Source: Paramyrothecium sp. XJ0827
Lineage: Eukaryota > Ascomycota > Sordariomycetes > Hypocreales > Stachybotryaceae
Length of the DNA stretch: 64,000 nucleotides
Assembly (NCBI GenBank): GCA_020881915.1
Contig: JAJFPB010000009.1
Coordinates: 1,550,001-1,614,000, forward strand
Direction: 5' to 3'
Of the stretch, positions 43,901 through 47,862 are shown in pieces. Every line of letters starts with the position of its first letter. Positions within the stretch are counted from its first letter, which is position 1. Position numbers and translations under genes: made by a program. A model generated the notes under the pieces. It saw only the letters and a program-made list of their open reading frames with translations. It made no database searches and had not been told where the DNA came from.

Positions 43901-45794
43901 AGTCTTGGTGTCTGGCCCATTGGGGGTCAAGTATGAAGGCATCAGTTGTTTTCTCGGGTTCCTTATAGTACTCCCGAGCAAGTGTCTGGCCTTCTATAAC
44001 CAACTCTCCAATAGCGCCAACGGGCATAAGTCGATCATGGTTATAGCGATCAACTACCCAACAATGAATGCCAACTTGATGACCAATGTTCAAGGGGTTC
44101 TTGCCCTCTCTCATGCCTCGATGGACATGAGAGACGACAGATGTCTCTGCAGGACCATAGCAGTTGATGAGGTTGATGTGCGACCAAGACCGGATGATAG
44201 CCTGCGTCATGGCTTCACCACCAGTGACAAGGGTCTTTAGGCATGGCACATCTGCGGGGTTGATGAATTTAACGAATGTTGGGGTAAGTAGGGCCCAGTT
44301 GGCACGGAGCTCAGTGATGGCTCCCTCAATAGCGTTCAAGCGAGCTTCCTCACTCGGCACGCAGACGCAGCCACCCAGAATAAGGCAGGTCAGGATCTCC
44401 GTAATGCTAACATCAAATGTAGACGCTGCAAACTGCAAGGATCGCGTTTCGGGGTTCATCATCATGGCGGGGCCATGGGCGTGGGCACTGGATAGAAGGG
44501 AGCCATGTTCTATCAAAGCACCCTTTGGCTCACCAGTGGTTCCACTGGTGAAGATCATGTATGCACCGTTGCTCGAGGAGCCACGGTCGACCACCTCACT
44601 GTGCTCTGGCAGCTCATTGAAGAGCTGGTCATCGACAGGGATGAGCTCGGATGCAACCGTCTCGAGCATGCTGAGGTGGTGGCGCGAGCAGAGGAGTGTT
44701 CTGGCTCCAACTTTGTGCGCCAGGGCTTGCAGCCTTGGCACAGGGTGGGTGGGATCGAGAGGCACGAAGATGCCGCCAGCCTTGAGGATCGCCAGCATGG
44801 CAACAACGGTCCATCTCGATTTGTCGAAGCAAATCGGCACGAAAATCTCCGGTCCGACGCCGGACGCAACTAAGCGGCTGGCCAGGCGATCAGCCAGGCA
44901 CAGGAGCTCAGTGTAGGAGAAACTGCCGTCCCAAGCACAGACGGCTTCGGCATCGGGCCGAGAGACGCCCTGCTCTGCGATGGCCTGGTGGATGCACGTT
45001 TGCACGTTGCTCTTGGGGTTGCTGTTCCAGGACAGGATTTGCCGCATGTTCCTGTCGCTGAAGCAGTTGAGCTCGGCGACTGTGGCATCTGGGCGAGCCA
45101 GAATTTCACCCACTATCTGCTCGTAGGTGCTGCTCACATTCATGGCCTGCTCGCAAGTCATGAAGGAGCCTGCCCACGAGAAGACGGTGGTAAGTGTTGA
45201 AGGGTCCACCGTGATGCAGATTTTGCACCACGGTGCAAACTTTTCTGAGGGTGCATTTGATTGATTTACGCCGTCTTCCTCGTCTGACGCAGATTCACTG
45301 CTGCGGAAGCGGAGTAGGGTGTTGCAGACGGCCTTGCCATCATCTGGCAGTGTCTGCTGGCCTGTGGTGTTCTGGCCCAGAACCGCCTGGACGGTTTGAT
45401 CGCCGGCGATGTGCAGCTGCGCGATGCATGTTACTGCATGTGCATCATCTGTGTTGCCAGTGGTGTTGGCGATGTGGTTGCCATTAAGGTTTCCTTTGCT
45501 GCTCCGGGGGGATGCGGTTTGAATCCCGAAGCAGACGTCTTCGAGTCCAGTGTAGCAGCCGAGGAGGACTCCCCATGCAGAGCGCAAGACACTGCAGATC
45601 TCGGCCGAGTCACGATCCACGAGGTGTCTCAACTCTCCCGTGGGGCTCAGCTTGAATTCCAAGCCGAGAAACTCCTCACGGTCGTTCTCACCGACGTCAA
45701 ACGCGGGGAAAATGCATGGCTCAATGTCTGCCATGCGAGGAAGCCGGCTTGGGGCTTCCTGCATTGCATGTCGTGGCGATGTCATGTTGCTCAT
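22602..45794 (-). CDS. Giant nonribosomal peptide synthetase, five A domains, six carriers, terminal C-T-C (NPS4/NRPS4-like)
   Basis: One intronless frame opens at 46001 (7,799 codons). I prefer the ATG at 45794 (7,730 codons) because the preceding 69 codons are mostly a translated 16-bp tandem repeat. Order: partial C, A1-T1-E1, C2-A2-T2, C3-A3-T3-E3, C4-A4-T4, C5-A5-T5-E5, C6-T6-C7. All six carriers keep the phosphopantetheine Ser (GGDS). The five A domains have TSG[TS]TG and the SGKL[DN]R lysine. The three E domains have HHL[VI][VI]D[LV]VSW, and all six full C domains keep the second His of their active-site motif. E in modules 1, 3 and 5 predicts D-L-D-L-D; the last carrier has no A domain, so a sixth residue must be loaded by another A domain. 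C7 probably releases or cyclises the chain. There are no methyltransferase, thioesterase or reductase domains. The layout is, from memory, that of Fusarium NRPS4 (fusahexin) and Cochliobolus NPS4; the product here is not known. Confidence 0.95.
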   Translation of the reverse strand: MSNMTSPRHAMQEAPSRLPRMADIEPCIFPAFDVGENDREEFLGLEFKLSPTGELRHLVDRDSAEICSVLRSAWGVLLGCYTGLEDVCFGIQTASPRSSKGNLNGNHIANTTGNTDDAHAVTCIAQLHIAGDQTVQAVLGQNTTGQQTLPDDGKAVCNTLLRFRSSESASDEEDGVNQSNAPSEKFAPWCKICITVDPSTLTTVFSWAGSFMTCEQAMNVSSTYEQIVGEILARPDATVAELNCFSDRNMRQILSWNSNPKSNVQTCIHQAIAEQGVSRPDAEAVCAWDGSFSYTELLCLADRLASRLVASGVGPEIFVPICFDKSRWTVVAMLAILKAGGIFVPLDPTHPVPRLQALAHKVGARTLLCSRHHLSMLETVASELIPVDDQLFNELPEHSEVVDRGSSSNGAYMIFTSGTTGEPKGALIEHGSLLSSAHAHGPAMMMNPETRSLQFAASTFDVSITEILTCLILGGCVCVPSEEARLNAIEGAITELRANWALLTPTFVKFINPADVPCLKTLVTGGEAMTQAIIRSWSHINLINCYGPAETSVVSHVHRGMREGKNPLNIGHQVGIHCWVVDRYNHDRLMPVGAIGELVIEGQTLAREYYKEPEKTTDAFILDPQWARHQDSDGPPRRMYKTGDLVKYNHDGSFHIAGRKDTQIKFHGQRIELGEIEHHLNVSPSIKHGMVILPKEGFCKGRLLTMIQLCDPLNQDLVPNGEPYKLIEGELEETAIAKVAEVKQFLTERLPPYMVPSMWLAVEFIPRLQSGKLDRKQTAKWVDDMSEELYRRLNPVTATGSSEDLTFASETELELRKVWSHVLNLNSEQLGLRQSFLSVGGDSISAMQVMSECRKRGLGLTVRHIIGCKSITELASHVKPIETPLFHKEILEQPFELSPIQKLYFSRANHSQGHYNQSFLLRTSRRILPSDMRAAIETVIQRHSMLRARFSQNAEGVWQQRITNEVASSYRLRAVKVTSSAEVDSSNTGSQTCLNAVNGPLFAADLIDQNGEEQLLFVVAHHLVIDLVSWRVILQDLEELLTRPEEAATAESPLPFQTWSKMQQDHCQALTPEQALPVEGIPDGNAEYWGMETTPNIYGQMARENFEVGPSLTSLLLSKCHESLRTEIPDVLLAAMIYSFGQTFNDRPVPPVFAEGHGREPWDSSIDLSNVVGWFTTIYPVFAGSTAQPSLTETVKLVKDARRKVPGKGRPYFASRWLTQQGQEAFERHWPLEITFNYLGQYQQLERKGALFTPVGDIAGEVKGAVEGADIGPLTTCISFFEVSAVILKGQLRFSFVFNQNMKHQEKIRQWISSCEQSLGAMIEELSTKAPEPTLSDFPLLSLTYDRLHMMLSDKLPQAGVTEVDLVEDAYPCSPMQSGLLVSTAKNRAFYAAYTLHEVKSRDNQPVDTERLAEAWRRMVEFHPILRTIFIESVSQQDSLYDQVVLKHVNIPLAQLDRDTDEEAMAALSSSPMHQQDNAQLLHHFAICKSKSGKVFCRLDISHVIMDGTSMSIVFRDLASAYEGILKSSAGPLYRNYIKYLQEQPIQPGIDYWSTYLSGVEPCHFPVLDDGIVVENKELRYVRVKFDELTELQKLCDDRGVTIVNAIYTAWASTLRMYTASEEVCFGYLTSARDAPIDGVRDVVGPVINMVACRVNVSNSTTMGDIMSSVQKDYLDSLAYRHIPLAEVQHALQLSNTALFNTALSYRKLPPPAQTEPEIAFEECRPTYDPDEYNVSINIEAGEKDMAIDLMYWTDTLSDGQATNVASTFTKALSNILHNCDRPVAELEHLSDVNRQQLLQWNGRMPDAIETCIHETIQQQAIRRPEAPAIASWDLNFTYEELDIASTKLAHHIKSLGVGLETFVLVCFEKSALTMIAMVAILKAGGACVPLDPTHPDAALKLRADDTSAPIALVSPQLVDRFSGLVQQAVAVDAGLLERISISEDSILPQVTPRNACFVIYTSGSTGRPKGVVLEHRGISTNAEYSGRLLGYEEDSRVLQFASYTFDNSLAEMFTTLMRGGCVCVPSDHERLNDLAGAINRLQVTFADITPTVATFLQPKEVPTLKTLALGGEAVTVKCVDIWREFVALKCCYGPSECSVNSTYSGEIDKPGKATNIGRAIGSVTWVVDPNDHNSLLPIGCAGELLIDGPIVSRGYLNLPEKTEQSFIQPPAWMNDMLSTGEQGRRLYKTGDLVRYDSDGTLMYLGRKDTQVKLNGQRIELGEIEHHIEVNLPEGAASAVELVVSNGKKYLACFICVESDGSVPASSDESNILPMYESFMERAKSLEVLLSTKIPAYMIPTIWLPLSKMPLTSSGKLNRRGLRLQGQSVPPTQLVSYKLATKSGRAPSTETEKTLVEMWASVLNLESASIGVEDNFFKLGGDSISAMRLVTLARTADINLTVASIFQKASLLDMAQSALPMSNTSSAAAQPYSLLPKGQDLDTLKRNLAAHARVSPELIQDVYPCTTFQEGLMALSIKEPGAYVARLVYRLPENVDTGKLKQAWNIVAEAEPILRTRIAHLEDAGFLQIVLNEPIAWSSVSSLADLDEADRSLPPHNGGKLINYTIVGEGSGAVYFVWTIHHALYDGWCLPIVLDKVKECYEKLPASGQVSGPSYANFIRYLSGLDAEQTDRFWQSRLSNISTQHFPRLPSPDYQASASSMLIHKAYLHKQVGSEITTATRVRAAWALTVSAYSAANDVVFWETLTGRDAPVPGIEDMLGATLATVPSRIQLESSDKVSKFLRTIQTQSAETMSHQFAGIQRIKRLDGDAAIACGAQNLIAINNGSRDDSDPFWMEQKDEMAGTNFYTYPVMLSCHVDDQEVETVVHFDEKVISEWQMNRVMDHFAFMLDAMSSTHMSDEQIGRLGMLSPVDSETLQRWNSTMPSLIERQIHEMIQDQAQRQDQDKPAVHGWDLTLTYTELDSMSSRLASLLLEHGVGAESIVPLCFEKSALVVVSMLAVLKSGAAFVPLDPAHPEARISGILSDVEAGIILCSAKHVEKCANFGPKAISITQDLINGLAPAGQVSSGSSPSSAAYVIFTSGTTGKPKGTIVEHAAFCTSAMAHGAAMGMNESSRVLQFASYTFDASIMEILTALIRGGTVCIPSDDERINDIAGTINRMDVNWALLTPSVAQLIRPSLVPQLKTLVLGGEAMSSAHIAAWSAPSVILMNAYGPSETAVVAAVNPKVTFASGPSNIGEAVGGLCWVTDADNHDRLVPIGAVGELVVEGPILARGYLKNPEKTAASFIVNPAWCAQFTIPGLSAERRMYKTGDLVKLAENGTILFQGRKDNQVKLNGQRLELSEVEHHLGADQAVQYGLAAIPTSGLCVKRLIAVLSLKALPSSGKEGEMQLVPKHSSTSYLAGIRERVARNLPSYMIPSRWIIVDHLPLLPSGKLDRRRVISWVEALSDEAHQLILDTEESAAALDREASEMEQILRTAWSKALNQDVERIPFTQSFLHLGGDSISAMQLMAICRSSNIGVTVPQIMQSKSIVELATRATMITEEVVYETEEVDKLFALSPIQKLYFQSLNTGSTQFNQSALLGTRRHVKPEELSTALERIIDTHSMLRARFSLSDGVWSQRITNDINGSYRLREHTGVTEGHLSTLIEESQKCLNIQDGPLFAADLFEMAETRQQVVVFVAHHLVIDVVSWHIILQDLETLLTSSASSLSKPLSFQTWNSLQIEQAQNATLDRVFPSLDLPSDDLSYWGMQGAPNVHGDSITEAFVIDPEHSIQLLGPCHHALKTDAVDVLLASLLASFRQTFTDRPHVPSIFNEGHGREPWDENIDLSRTVGWFTTLCPVFLPASAPAETDLLDVVTWVKDLRRRIPGKGRPYFAHRLLSQDGQKPDSSPVEIAFNFLGQSQQVDRADSVFKTLEGSMMDSVNSLTDIDETVPRLSLIEISASVIGGCFNFSFSFNKHMKHQDSIRDWIALCRTSITEAVERLSESIPKPTMADFPLLPLGFNGVAQIQEKLPLLGVDSLNDIDAAYPCSPVQQGILFTQIKNPDYYAYSVTFEVKPTESTHSVNVQRLIDAWQSVVQRHSTLRTVFVGSLLQEGALDQIVLKKHRPTISAFECSDDEVSERLSVDASMRLPENKPPHRLRVCKTSEGKVTCVLEMSHAISDGTSMPILFRDLALAYEGKLPLSTLSVYEDYIAYLQRGTTSKTVDYWKNYLSGVEPCYFPTLNDGSKESKSLQAVDQQISHASELQAFCNERGVTLSNVLQLAWALVLQSYTGLDDVCFGYLVAGRDVPVRDIDQAIGVFINMLICRVHLNPATSIGDVLQGVQKDLMESMLHKHVSLADIQHEMNTSNSPLFNTAYSFQRRSVSKTMATDQLSFDVSNAQDPSEYDITVNVEVWDSSAELQLCYWTDKISAQQAKNIASTFDQILTSLVSHEPLGPIGDLNVLSAHCSQQLETWNQQEPEALNQCVHHVFEHNAQQQPDETPAVHAWDARLTYNELNVLASRLAQHLVSLGVKAETYVPLCFEKSAWTVVAMMGVLKAGGAFVPLDPAHPPERISYLLQNVGAELILCSPSLQKKFESSGVKTFALSQTSMSLLPELSAASPQVQVGYKNPAYIIFTSGTTGLPKGTIIEHGAFTTGGTAHAKAIKMTSTSRVLQFASHTFDASIMEILSTLLVGGCICIPSDQDRLNDLAAVIRDFDVNWTLLTPSVANVLKPGSVPSLKVLVTGGEAMSRDHITKWANEAALVNAYGPSETSVIAATSTKVDENGTVLNREPACIGHAVGSRSWVVDPRNHNRLMPIGSIGELVVEGPIVARGYLNNEAKTQQAFIDYPQWREDMKLPGNRRDRMYKTGDLVAYNSDGSINYVGRKDTQIKLNGQRIELGEIEHHVKVNLPADAQSTVDLVVPQSKTSTKALAVFFTVEEQLDQDDTSQSFASEIDEILLPMSPSTIALGESLKLALGSALPSYMVPTIFIPVTKMPWTLSGKLDRQRLKSIVQKIPLQNISGYKLAGATQKRKPTTLMQVKLQKVWQKVLNLSTKSISKDDSFFRLGGDSVSAMKLVGAARAERIALTVIDVFRHSKLSEMALACGPLNDASTTMVKAMSLLRDVASPSLLLDELADLCDVQKPQIQDVYPCSSLQEGLLTMSLQQPGAYVAENVYELPKTIDIDRFKLAWQKTVNHVDILRSRIVNSKSLRFYLVVLQPQPISWGTAASLTSALGRTTSVPGRNGGALAQYTLVREADANYFVWTVHHALYDAWSMPTIMKLVEEFYQQDQVSSVVPVVPFANFAKYLADVNVQASNEFWRSRFHGASPSHFPPVLTAATDTTESSVTLKHAIPYSKDSLGMDITIPTIIRAAWALVVGSQTGSDDVVFGETLSGRDIAVNGIGDILGPTLTTVPVRVQIDRDITVAKFLENLHEQAAEVIPYQHAGLQNIKRLNKTMSIACDFNNLLVIQTAEDITDDEPMMKPVESDSDMKNFFTYPLVIECGIEAQNLILTVHHHDTVITSWQVERIVHQFNALVQQLIDSTRQPVRKVAELRLCSPEDLEIIQDWNEFTFEHVEHAIPSLFMEASSKFPYATAIHAWDGELSYDGLRKHATRLARFLRRQGVQTETFVPCCMDKSLWTSVSMLAVSLAGGTLVPLDPAHPPARHADIVRDCNADLVLCSPNYQDRFTGLASTVVLVNNSLFTITLPEENIGSQGLPVVRPRDAAFVIYTSGSTGKPKGVVIEHHSFCTSSKAYMKRMDLKPTSRVFHFTSYAFDIAMGETFGAFTTGACLCVPSEEMRTGDLSQAINSLGATWAFLTPSVANILDPLSFKTLQTLVCGGEALTPETIKTWADKITLMNGYGPAECTIFAVSNADVSLQKDYTNIGRAMDGGHTWVVDPRDHNYLVPLGCVGELLIDGPIVARGYLNNRAKTAESFISNPQWASLFKDREGQSMRLYKTGDLVKYRPDGSLTFMGRKDHQVKLHGQRMELGEIEANLESDPRIRHSLVSLPKSGICKNRLTAVVSLHGLASADSLIVPSECVPISASQKEAARVSVSAIQNSLAETLPPYMVPTAWLVVEAIPLLVSGKLNRTLVQSWVNDMDMDTYKRAITEDGSEEIGEPETSTGQLLRSIWSTILNVTEETMAINQSFISLGGDSITAMQVMTRCREHHIRLSLQEIIKSKSITELAALIDTENRRAQLDISAYEEQVDQTFALSPIQQLYFNNSHNKEKGDHFNQSQLLHIKRAIEIQDLENAVHALIRRHSMLRSRFSKTPEGNWVQLISSNVEASYRFNFHNVTHESQMTSLIASSQKSIDIVSGPLMIVDIFQQTDGSQVVSLIAHHLVVDVVSWLNIIQDLETHLTTAALSPVKPFSFQGWCESQAQQAISLEMRGGSALPFRVEPANLGFWGMADADNSYGDATSQSFVLSDANIVSLALGDCHKSLRTEPLDLFISTLLQSFGLTFTERDLPALFNEGHGREPWDASIDISQTVGWFTSLCPIQISLDNLEDNIDSVRRVKDVRRSVESNGRPYFAYRYLTETGKREFSNHEPMELLVNYLGRTQQVGKNASLLESFDYAKTEEEASLTSDVGVKTRRMALFEISISIIEEGIQFTFMYNKHMLHQDRITEWVSNCRSVLTNTARKLSDLAATPTLSDVPLLPINYAELQKLATRTLPALKLNDFSEVEDIYPCSPMQTGMLLSQLQDPGRYLFHTVVEVLGADGSGRIDAQKLVQACAQVVNRHAALRTVFINSVYRGGTFDQVVLRPRATRINLIRCKEIQVMAKLNAKSLQKSNAGPGPMLPYEITICQTPQGKVFMKLEMNHAITDGASTSLIMQDITKAYLDNLTAMDAPSYREYIKYISRQSMDTSLDFWKEYLRGAQFTDFPAINREIEEERSLDSVSLDFDRFPELHALCSRAGVTFSSVIMAAWALVLKSYTSSEDVCFGYLVSGRDVDIERINDIVGPFINMLVFRFQFSSGMILKNLVRDAQDDYLASLPHQHISLARVSHTLGRTSGGFFNTAVSIQNAGSSPDSAPEPITFEAVEAHDPSEYAVTVNVNTTRDDEGILFRYWSDVLSSDQAEELASSFSDLLGDFIDHIEEDISRLRLFQNSQTIVAGSPQSPETVVLDPADLQAMVAETAKTALQPLVEEVLTRRLSQAAEQCVKNTIANHGFSSNKLSIESDALGISAPRRLGDLSRLRGQMSEKLTTLWKETLDLGDSEISEHDSFFELGGDSIIAMAMVGNAREDDLPLTVADVFKNPSFGDMLHCLLTKSAEEYEANSSDDETVYSKRDTEMAGEEAYEAFSLLNRKDAEQFVRDHVCPLARVPRASIADVLPTTDFQALSIAGSQLESRWMLNHFYLDGSGTLNIDLLRESIANIVSTYDILRTVFVPYDQQYLQVILRQQQPDIRVHEDVENIEQFTTDLEANNRSEVIQPGSSYVRFIIALEKSSAHHRIFLRISHAQYDGVCFPAILGALKACYEGEPITPAPSFAKYVRGAIGKITPQHYTYWKDLLQGSTMTDVVSREQSTLATRPTKVLKQVVPTRSLASLNITTATIVKAAWSVVLAQMTGQSDVVFGHIISGRNVARVPGIENIVGPCLNMVPVRVRHQTSWTVLQLLRHIQDQQVDNMPYESLGFREIIKQCTDWGEGRAANGFSTMVQHQSMAQTGSLTIGPNSYDVGVVAAQEDSADFSVVTTPKDATSIEVCLIYANDGAITPVLAEQTFDALCNAITAFSTDPDVALLPVETQSQPPQETASTLLGAPGPDGLKVVS
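25960..30560 (-). other. NRPS module 5: C5, A5, T5, E5
   Basis: C5 starts with YPCSSLQEG (30500) and carries HHALYDAW (30145), with Ala in place of the usual Gly after the Asp. A5 core YTSGSTGKPKG is at about 28745; code D-I-G-F-V-G-G-I-F-K. T5 (GGDSIT) is at about 27475. E5 has FALSPIQQLYF (27280) and HHLVVDVVSW (26895). A D or achiral residue is predicted. Confidence 0.85.
30660..33860 (-). other. NRPS module 4: C4, A4, T4
   Basis: C4 starts with YPCSPVQQG (33810) and has SHAISDG (33430), the post-E form. A4 core FTSGTTGLPKG is at about 32040. Its code D-A-M-L-V-G-A-V-I-K differs from that of A3 at one position only, so A3 and A4 probably use the same or a very similar residue. T4 (GGDSVS) is at about 30750. 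No E: L residue. Confidence 0.85.
33880..38440 (-). other. NRPS module 3: C3, A3, T3, E3
   Basis: C3 starts with YPCTTFQEG (38395) and has the canonical HHALYDGW (38040), as for an L-donor C domain. A3 core FTSGTTGKPKG is at about 36665; code D-A-M-L-V-G-A-V-V-K. T3 is at about 35405. E3 has FALSPIQKLYF (35230) and HHLVIDVVSW (34850). A D residue is predicted at position 3. Confidence 0.85.
38590..41720 (-). other. NRPS module 2: C2, A2, T2
   Basis: C2 begins with YPCSPMQSG (about 41670) and has SHVIMDG at 41280, the form expected of a C domain that follows an E domain (D-donor, L-acceptor). A2 core YTSGSTGRPKG is at about 39900. The hand-read code is D-N-A-D-A-G-C-V-N-K, unlike the other four. 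T2 is at about 38650. No E domain follows, so an L residue is predicted. Confidence 0.85.
41790..45794 (-). other. NRPS module 1: partial C, A1, T1, E1
   Basis: The first 240 or so residues resemble only the C-terminal half of a condensation domain (AWGVLLGCYTGLEDVCFG, about 45570) and lack HHxxxDG, so this is a non-functional starter remnant. A1 core FTSGTTGEPKG is at about 44550. My hand-aligned ten-residue specificity code is D-V-T-L-V-G-C-V-V-K. The T1 serine motif is at about 43270. E1 starts at FELSPIQKLYF (43100) and has HHLVIDLVSW at 42720. The module should load one amino acid and convert it to the D form. Confidence 0.85.
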
Positions 45795-45800
45795 GATTGC

Positions 45801-45874
45801 GTCTCTTCTCTTCCGGGTCTCTTCTCTTCCGGGTCTCTTCTCTTCCGGGTCTCTTCTCTTCCGGGTCTCTTCTT
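45801..45874. repeat. 16-bp tandem repeat at the 5' end of the NRPS frame
   Basis: Four perfect copies of GTCTCTTCTCTTCCGG (plus-strand sense) at 45801-45864 are followed by a partial fifth copy to about 45874. The repeat lies between the first in-frame ATG (46001) and the preferred ATG (45794). Translated on the minus strand it gives the Arg/Glu/Lys-rich stretch KEETRKRRDPEEKRPGREE. With a 16-bp unit, any change in copy number shifts the frame of the upstream ATG relative to the synthetase. Confidence 0.9.
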
Positions 45875-47862
45875 TGTCACGCAAAGCAGTAGCAGTATCT
45901 AGAGGTGTACGTATGACAGGATGAAACCACTTTTCAGGGCGTGTTTGATATTCAACACGTTCGGGGGAATGGGAGAAGAGCTGCCGAGCCTGACTGACCA
46001 AAGCGAGCAGAGTCTCGCCCTTGACAAGCAGCCAACCAGATATACATGTCTACTACCGACCCAAGAATCAAACAAGGCAGGAGGCTCCGCTGCAGGAGCG
46101 CATTGGGAATTACGAGCGCCAGCCATGTCATGACGCCCTCATTAGGGACACGCTCGCGCCATCCATGTCATGGTTGACCACTTTCGGACGAACTCGTGCA
46201 TCGGCTTTTAAGAGGGAGGCGTATTTAACCGCTGGAAACCCATCTGCCGACGGATAGGCCATCTTTCGCCTTGCGACCAGCGAAAGAGAGACTGGGATCC
46301 TGCAACGAGTTGCAGCTGCAAATATCCCATCCTGCTTCGTCCAGGAACAGGGGTGTAGAGCGCGGATCGGTCTGGGGGATGTGCATCAGAAAACACTCAG
46401 ATGTGACAGATTCGTTCGGCCTAGATCGATAGTCTAATGTCCCCGCAGCGCTCGATTCGGGGAGATTGCCGAAGCTGAGGCTGGGCTGAACGCAGCCTGG
46501 GGCGAACGGGGCGGTGAGCGTTGCATTGTCTTGGCTGGAAACCGGCATGGGTAGGCACATAGCGCCTGGACAGACAGGGGGGGCCGGACCGGATGCACCA
46601 AGGCCCGGATGAGGGTGAAAGTGAGAAGTGGACAGGCAGAAGAGGGGGGGGGGGGGACGCGGCGAGGGTGTCCAGGGTGTGTCGAGGTCCTGCGTCGGGG
46701 GTTTGGCAGAAGCTTCCGGGCAAGCTTCTCGGGGTGGAGACCGGAAGGGGATAATAGTGGGACCCGACACGGCCCGTCCCGGCCTGGACCAATACAAAGG
46801 TACGCCTCGTATACGGATTGCGTCTAGTTCAGCTCTGCTCAACCATGGTTGAGAGTCCTTGGCAGGCCTGGAGCAGAGTAGTCTCGCCAAGCTCGCTCCC
46901 CATCTGGTTGACAGCTGGACGGATCTGTTCCTCAACGATCCAAAACCGGGTACCCGCTTGGGCTGCACGATGACGATCATGACTGGGATGGGCCGCCCAG
47001 GCGGCAAGCTGCCCCTGCGCCAGGCTTAGCCCGGCGAATCACCGTGCCGTCCTGTCTCCCCAGGCCAGTGATCATAACAAGGATTCTTGTTCTCTCCTCT
47101 GGGGGCTGCTGATCTCCTGCAAGAACAACTAGCGAAATTCCAAGCCGTGCCCCTGGCTGCCTAAGCTGTGGTGGCCCTGCGGAACATTTTGCTTCGTCGA
47201 TCAGGACGCAGGCGATCAGAAAATCCTTCCTGTTCCCCGTCCTTCCCCTCCCCAACCCCCTTCCAATAAAACAACCCTGTTCATCTTATATAAGAACAAC
47301 CTGAAAACTTCAGCTTCCGACCCTGGCTGCAGCTGCGAGACTTCTCCCCCTTCTGCATCTCTTCGATATCCATTTGTCCTGAGTCCAATAGTTGAATGCA
47401 CCATGACGATCTCATGCGCCGACGCCACCATCACGACAGCTGCTTCACCAAGGCCGTTGTCGGCATCGTAATTCAAAACCTGTTCCTTCGCCCCGTTTCA
47501 TCTTTCCCTTTCACCATTTTTCCGTCAAGCCACTTCGTCATCATAGCTGGGCGCAATCACGTATTCGGGCCACCTCATCCGCCCATTACCCATTTCCGTC
47601 GTAGCTGTGCTTGGCCATCCAGCCTGATCGGGAAGTTGTGTTGACACATTCAATCTTTTCGAGGCAGTGAAAATTTGCAGTTGCCAGGGGGGGGGGGAGT
47701 GGGCACTTTGACACTGGGGTTTTGAAAGTCGCTCTTTTCTCCTCGGTGATTTTCCATCCATCGCCTCGCAGATTGTTTACTGCGTTCCTGCTGCGAGTCT
47801 GGACACTGTTTCAGAGCGTCCAGACATTTTTTTGTTGAGCTGGCATATCGACGGAGGCAATC
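45875..47862. other. Divergent regulatory region between the NRPS and ABC transporter genes
   Basis: About 2 kb that must hold both promoters. It contains a run of 13 G (46644-46656), a 10-bp palindrome CTTATATAAG (about 47284-47293) that could act as a TATA element for the plus strand, a second G run near 47688, and pyrimidine-rich stretches just before the ABC start. The 260-codon frame on the minus strand (46225-47007) is Pro- and Ser-rich read-through of GC-rich sequence with no domain, and I do not call it a gene. Binding sites for a cluster regulator cannot be named with confidence. Confidence 0.5.

Noticed and set aside
22602..45794. NRPS as a ferrichrome-type siderophore synthetase, because of the terminal C-T-C
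   Set aside because: Siderophore synthetases have three or fewer A domains, repeated T-C units and no E domains; here there are five A and three E domains.
22938..45902. Many open frames antisense or out of frame to the NRPS
   Set aside because: They are shadows of a long coding frame; none has motifs of its own.
46225..47007. 260-codon open frame, minus strand, upstream of the NRPS
   Set aside because: The translation is Pro/Ser/Arg-rich from GC-rich sequence and G runs, has no domain, and lies in the divergent promoter region.
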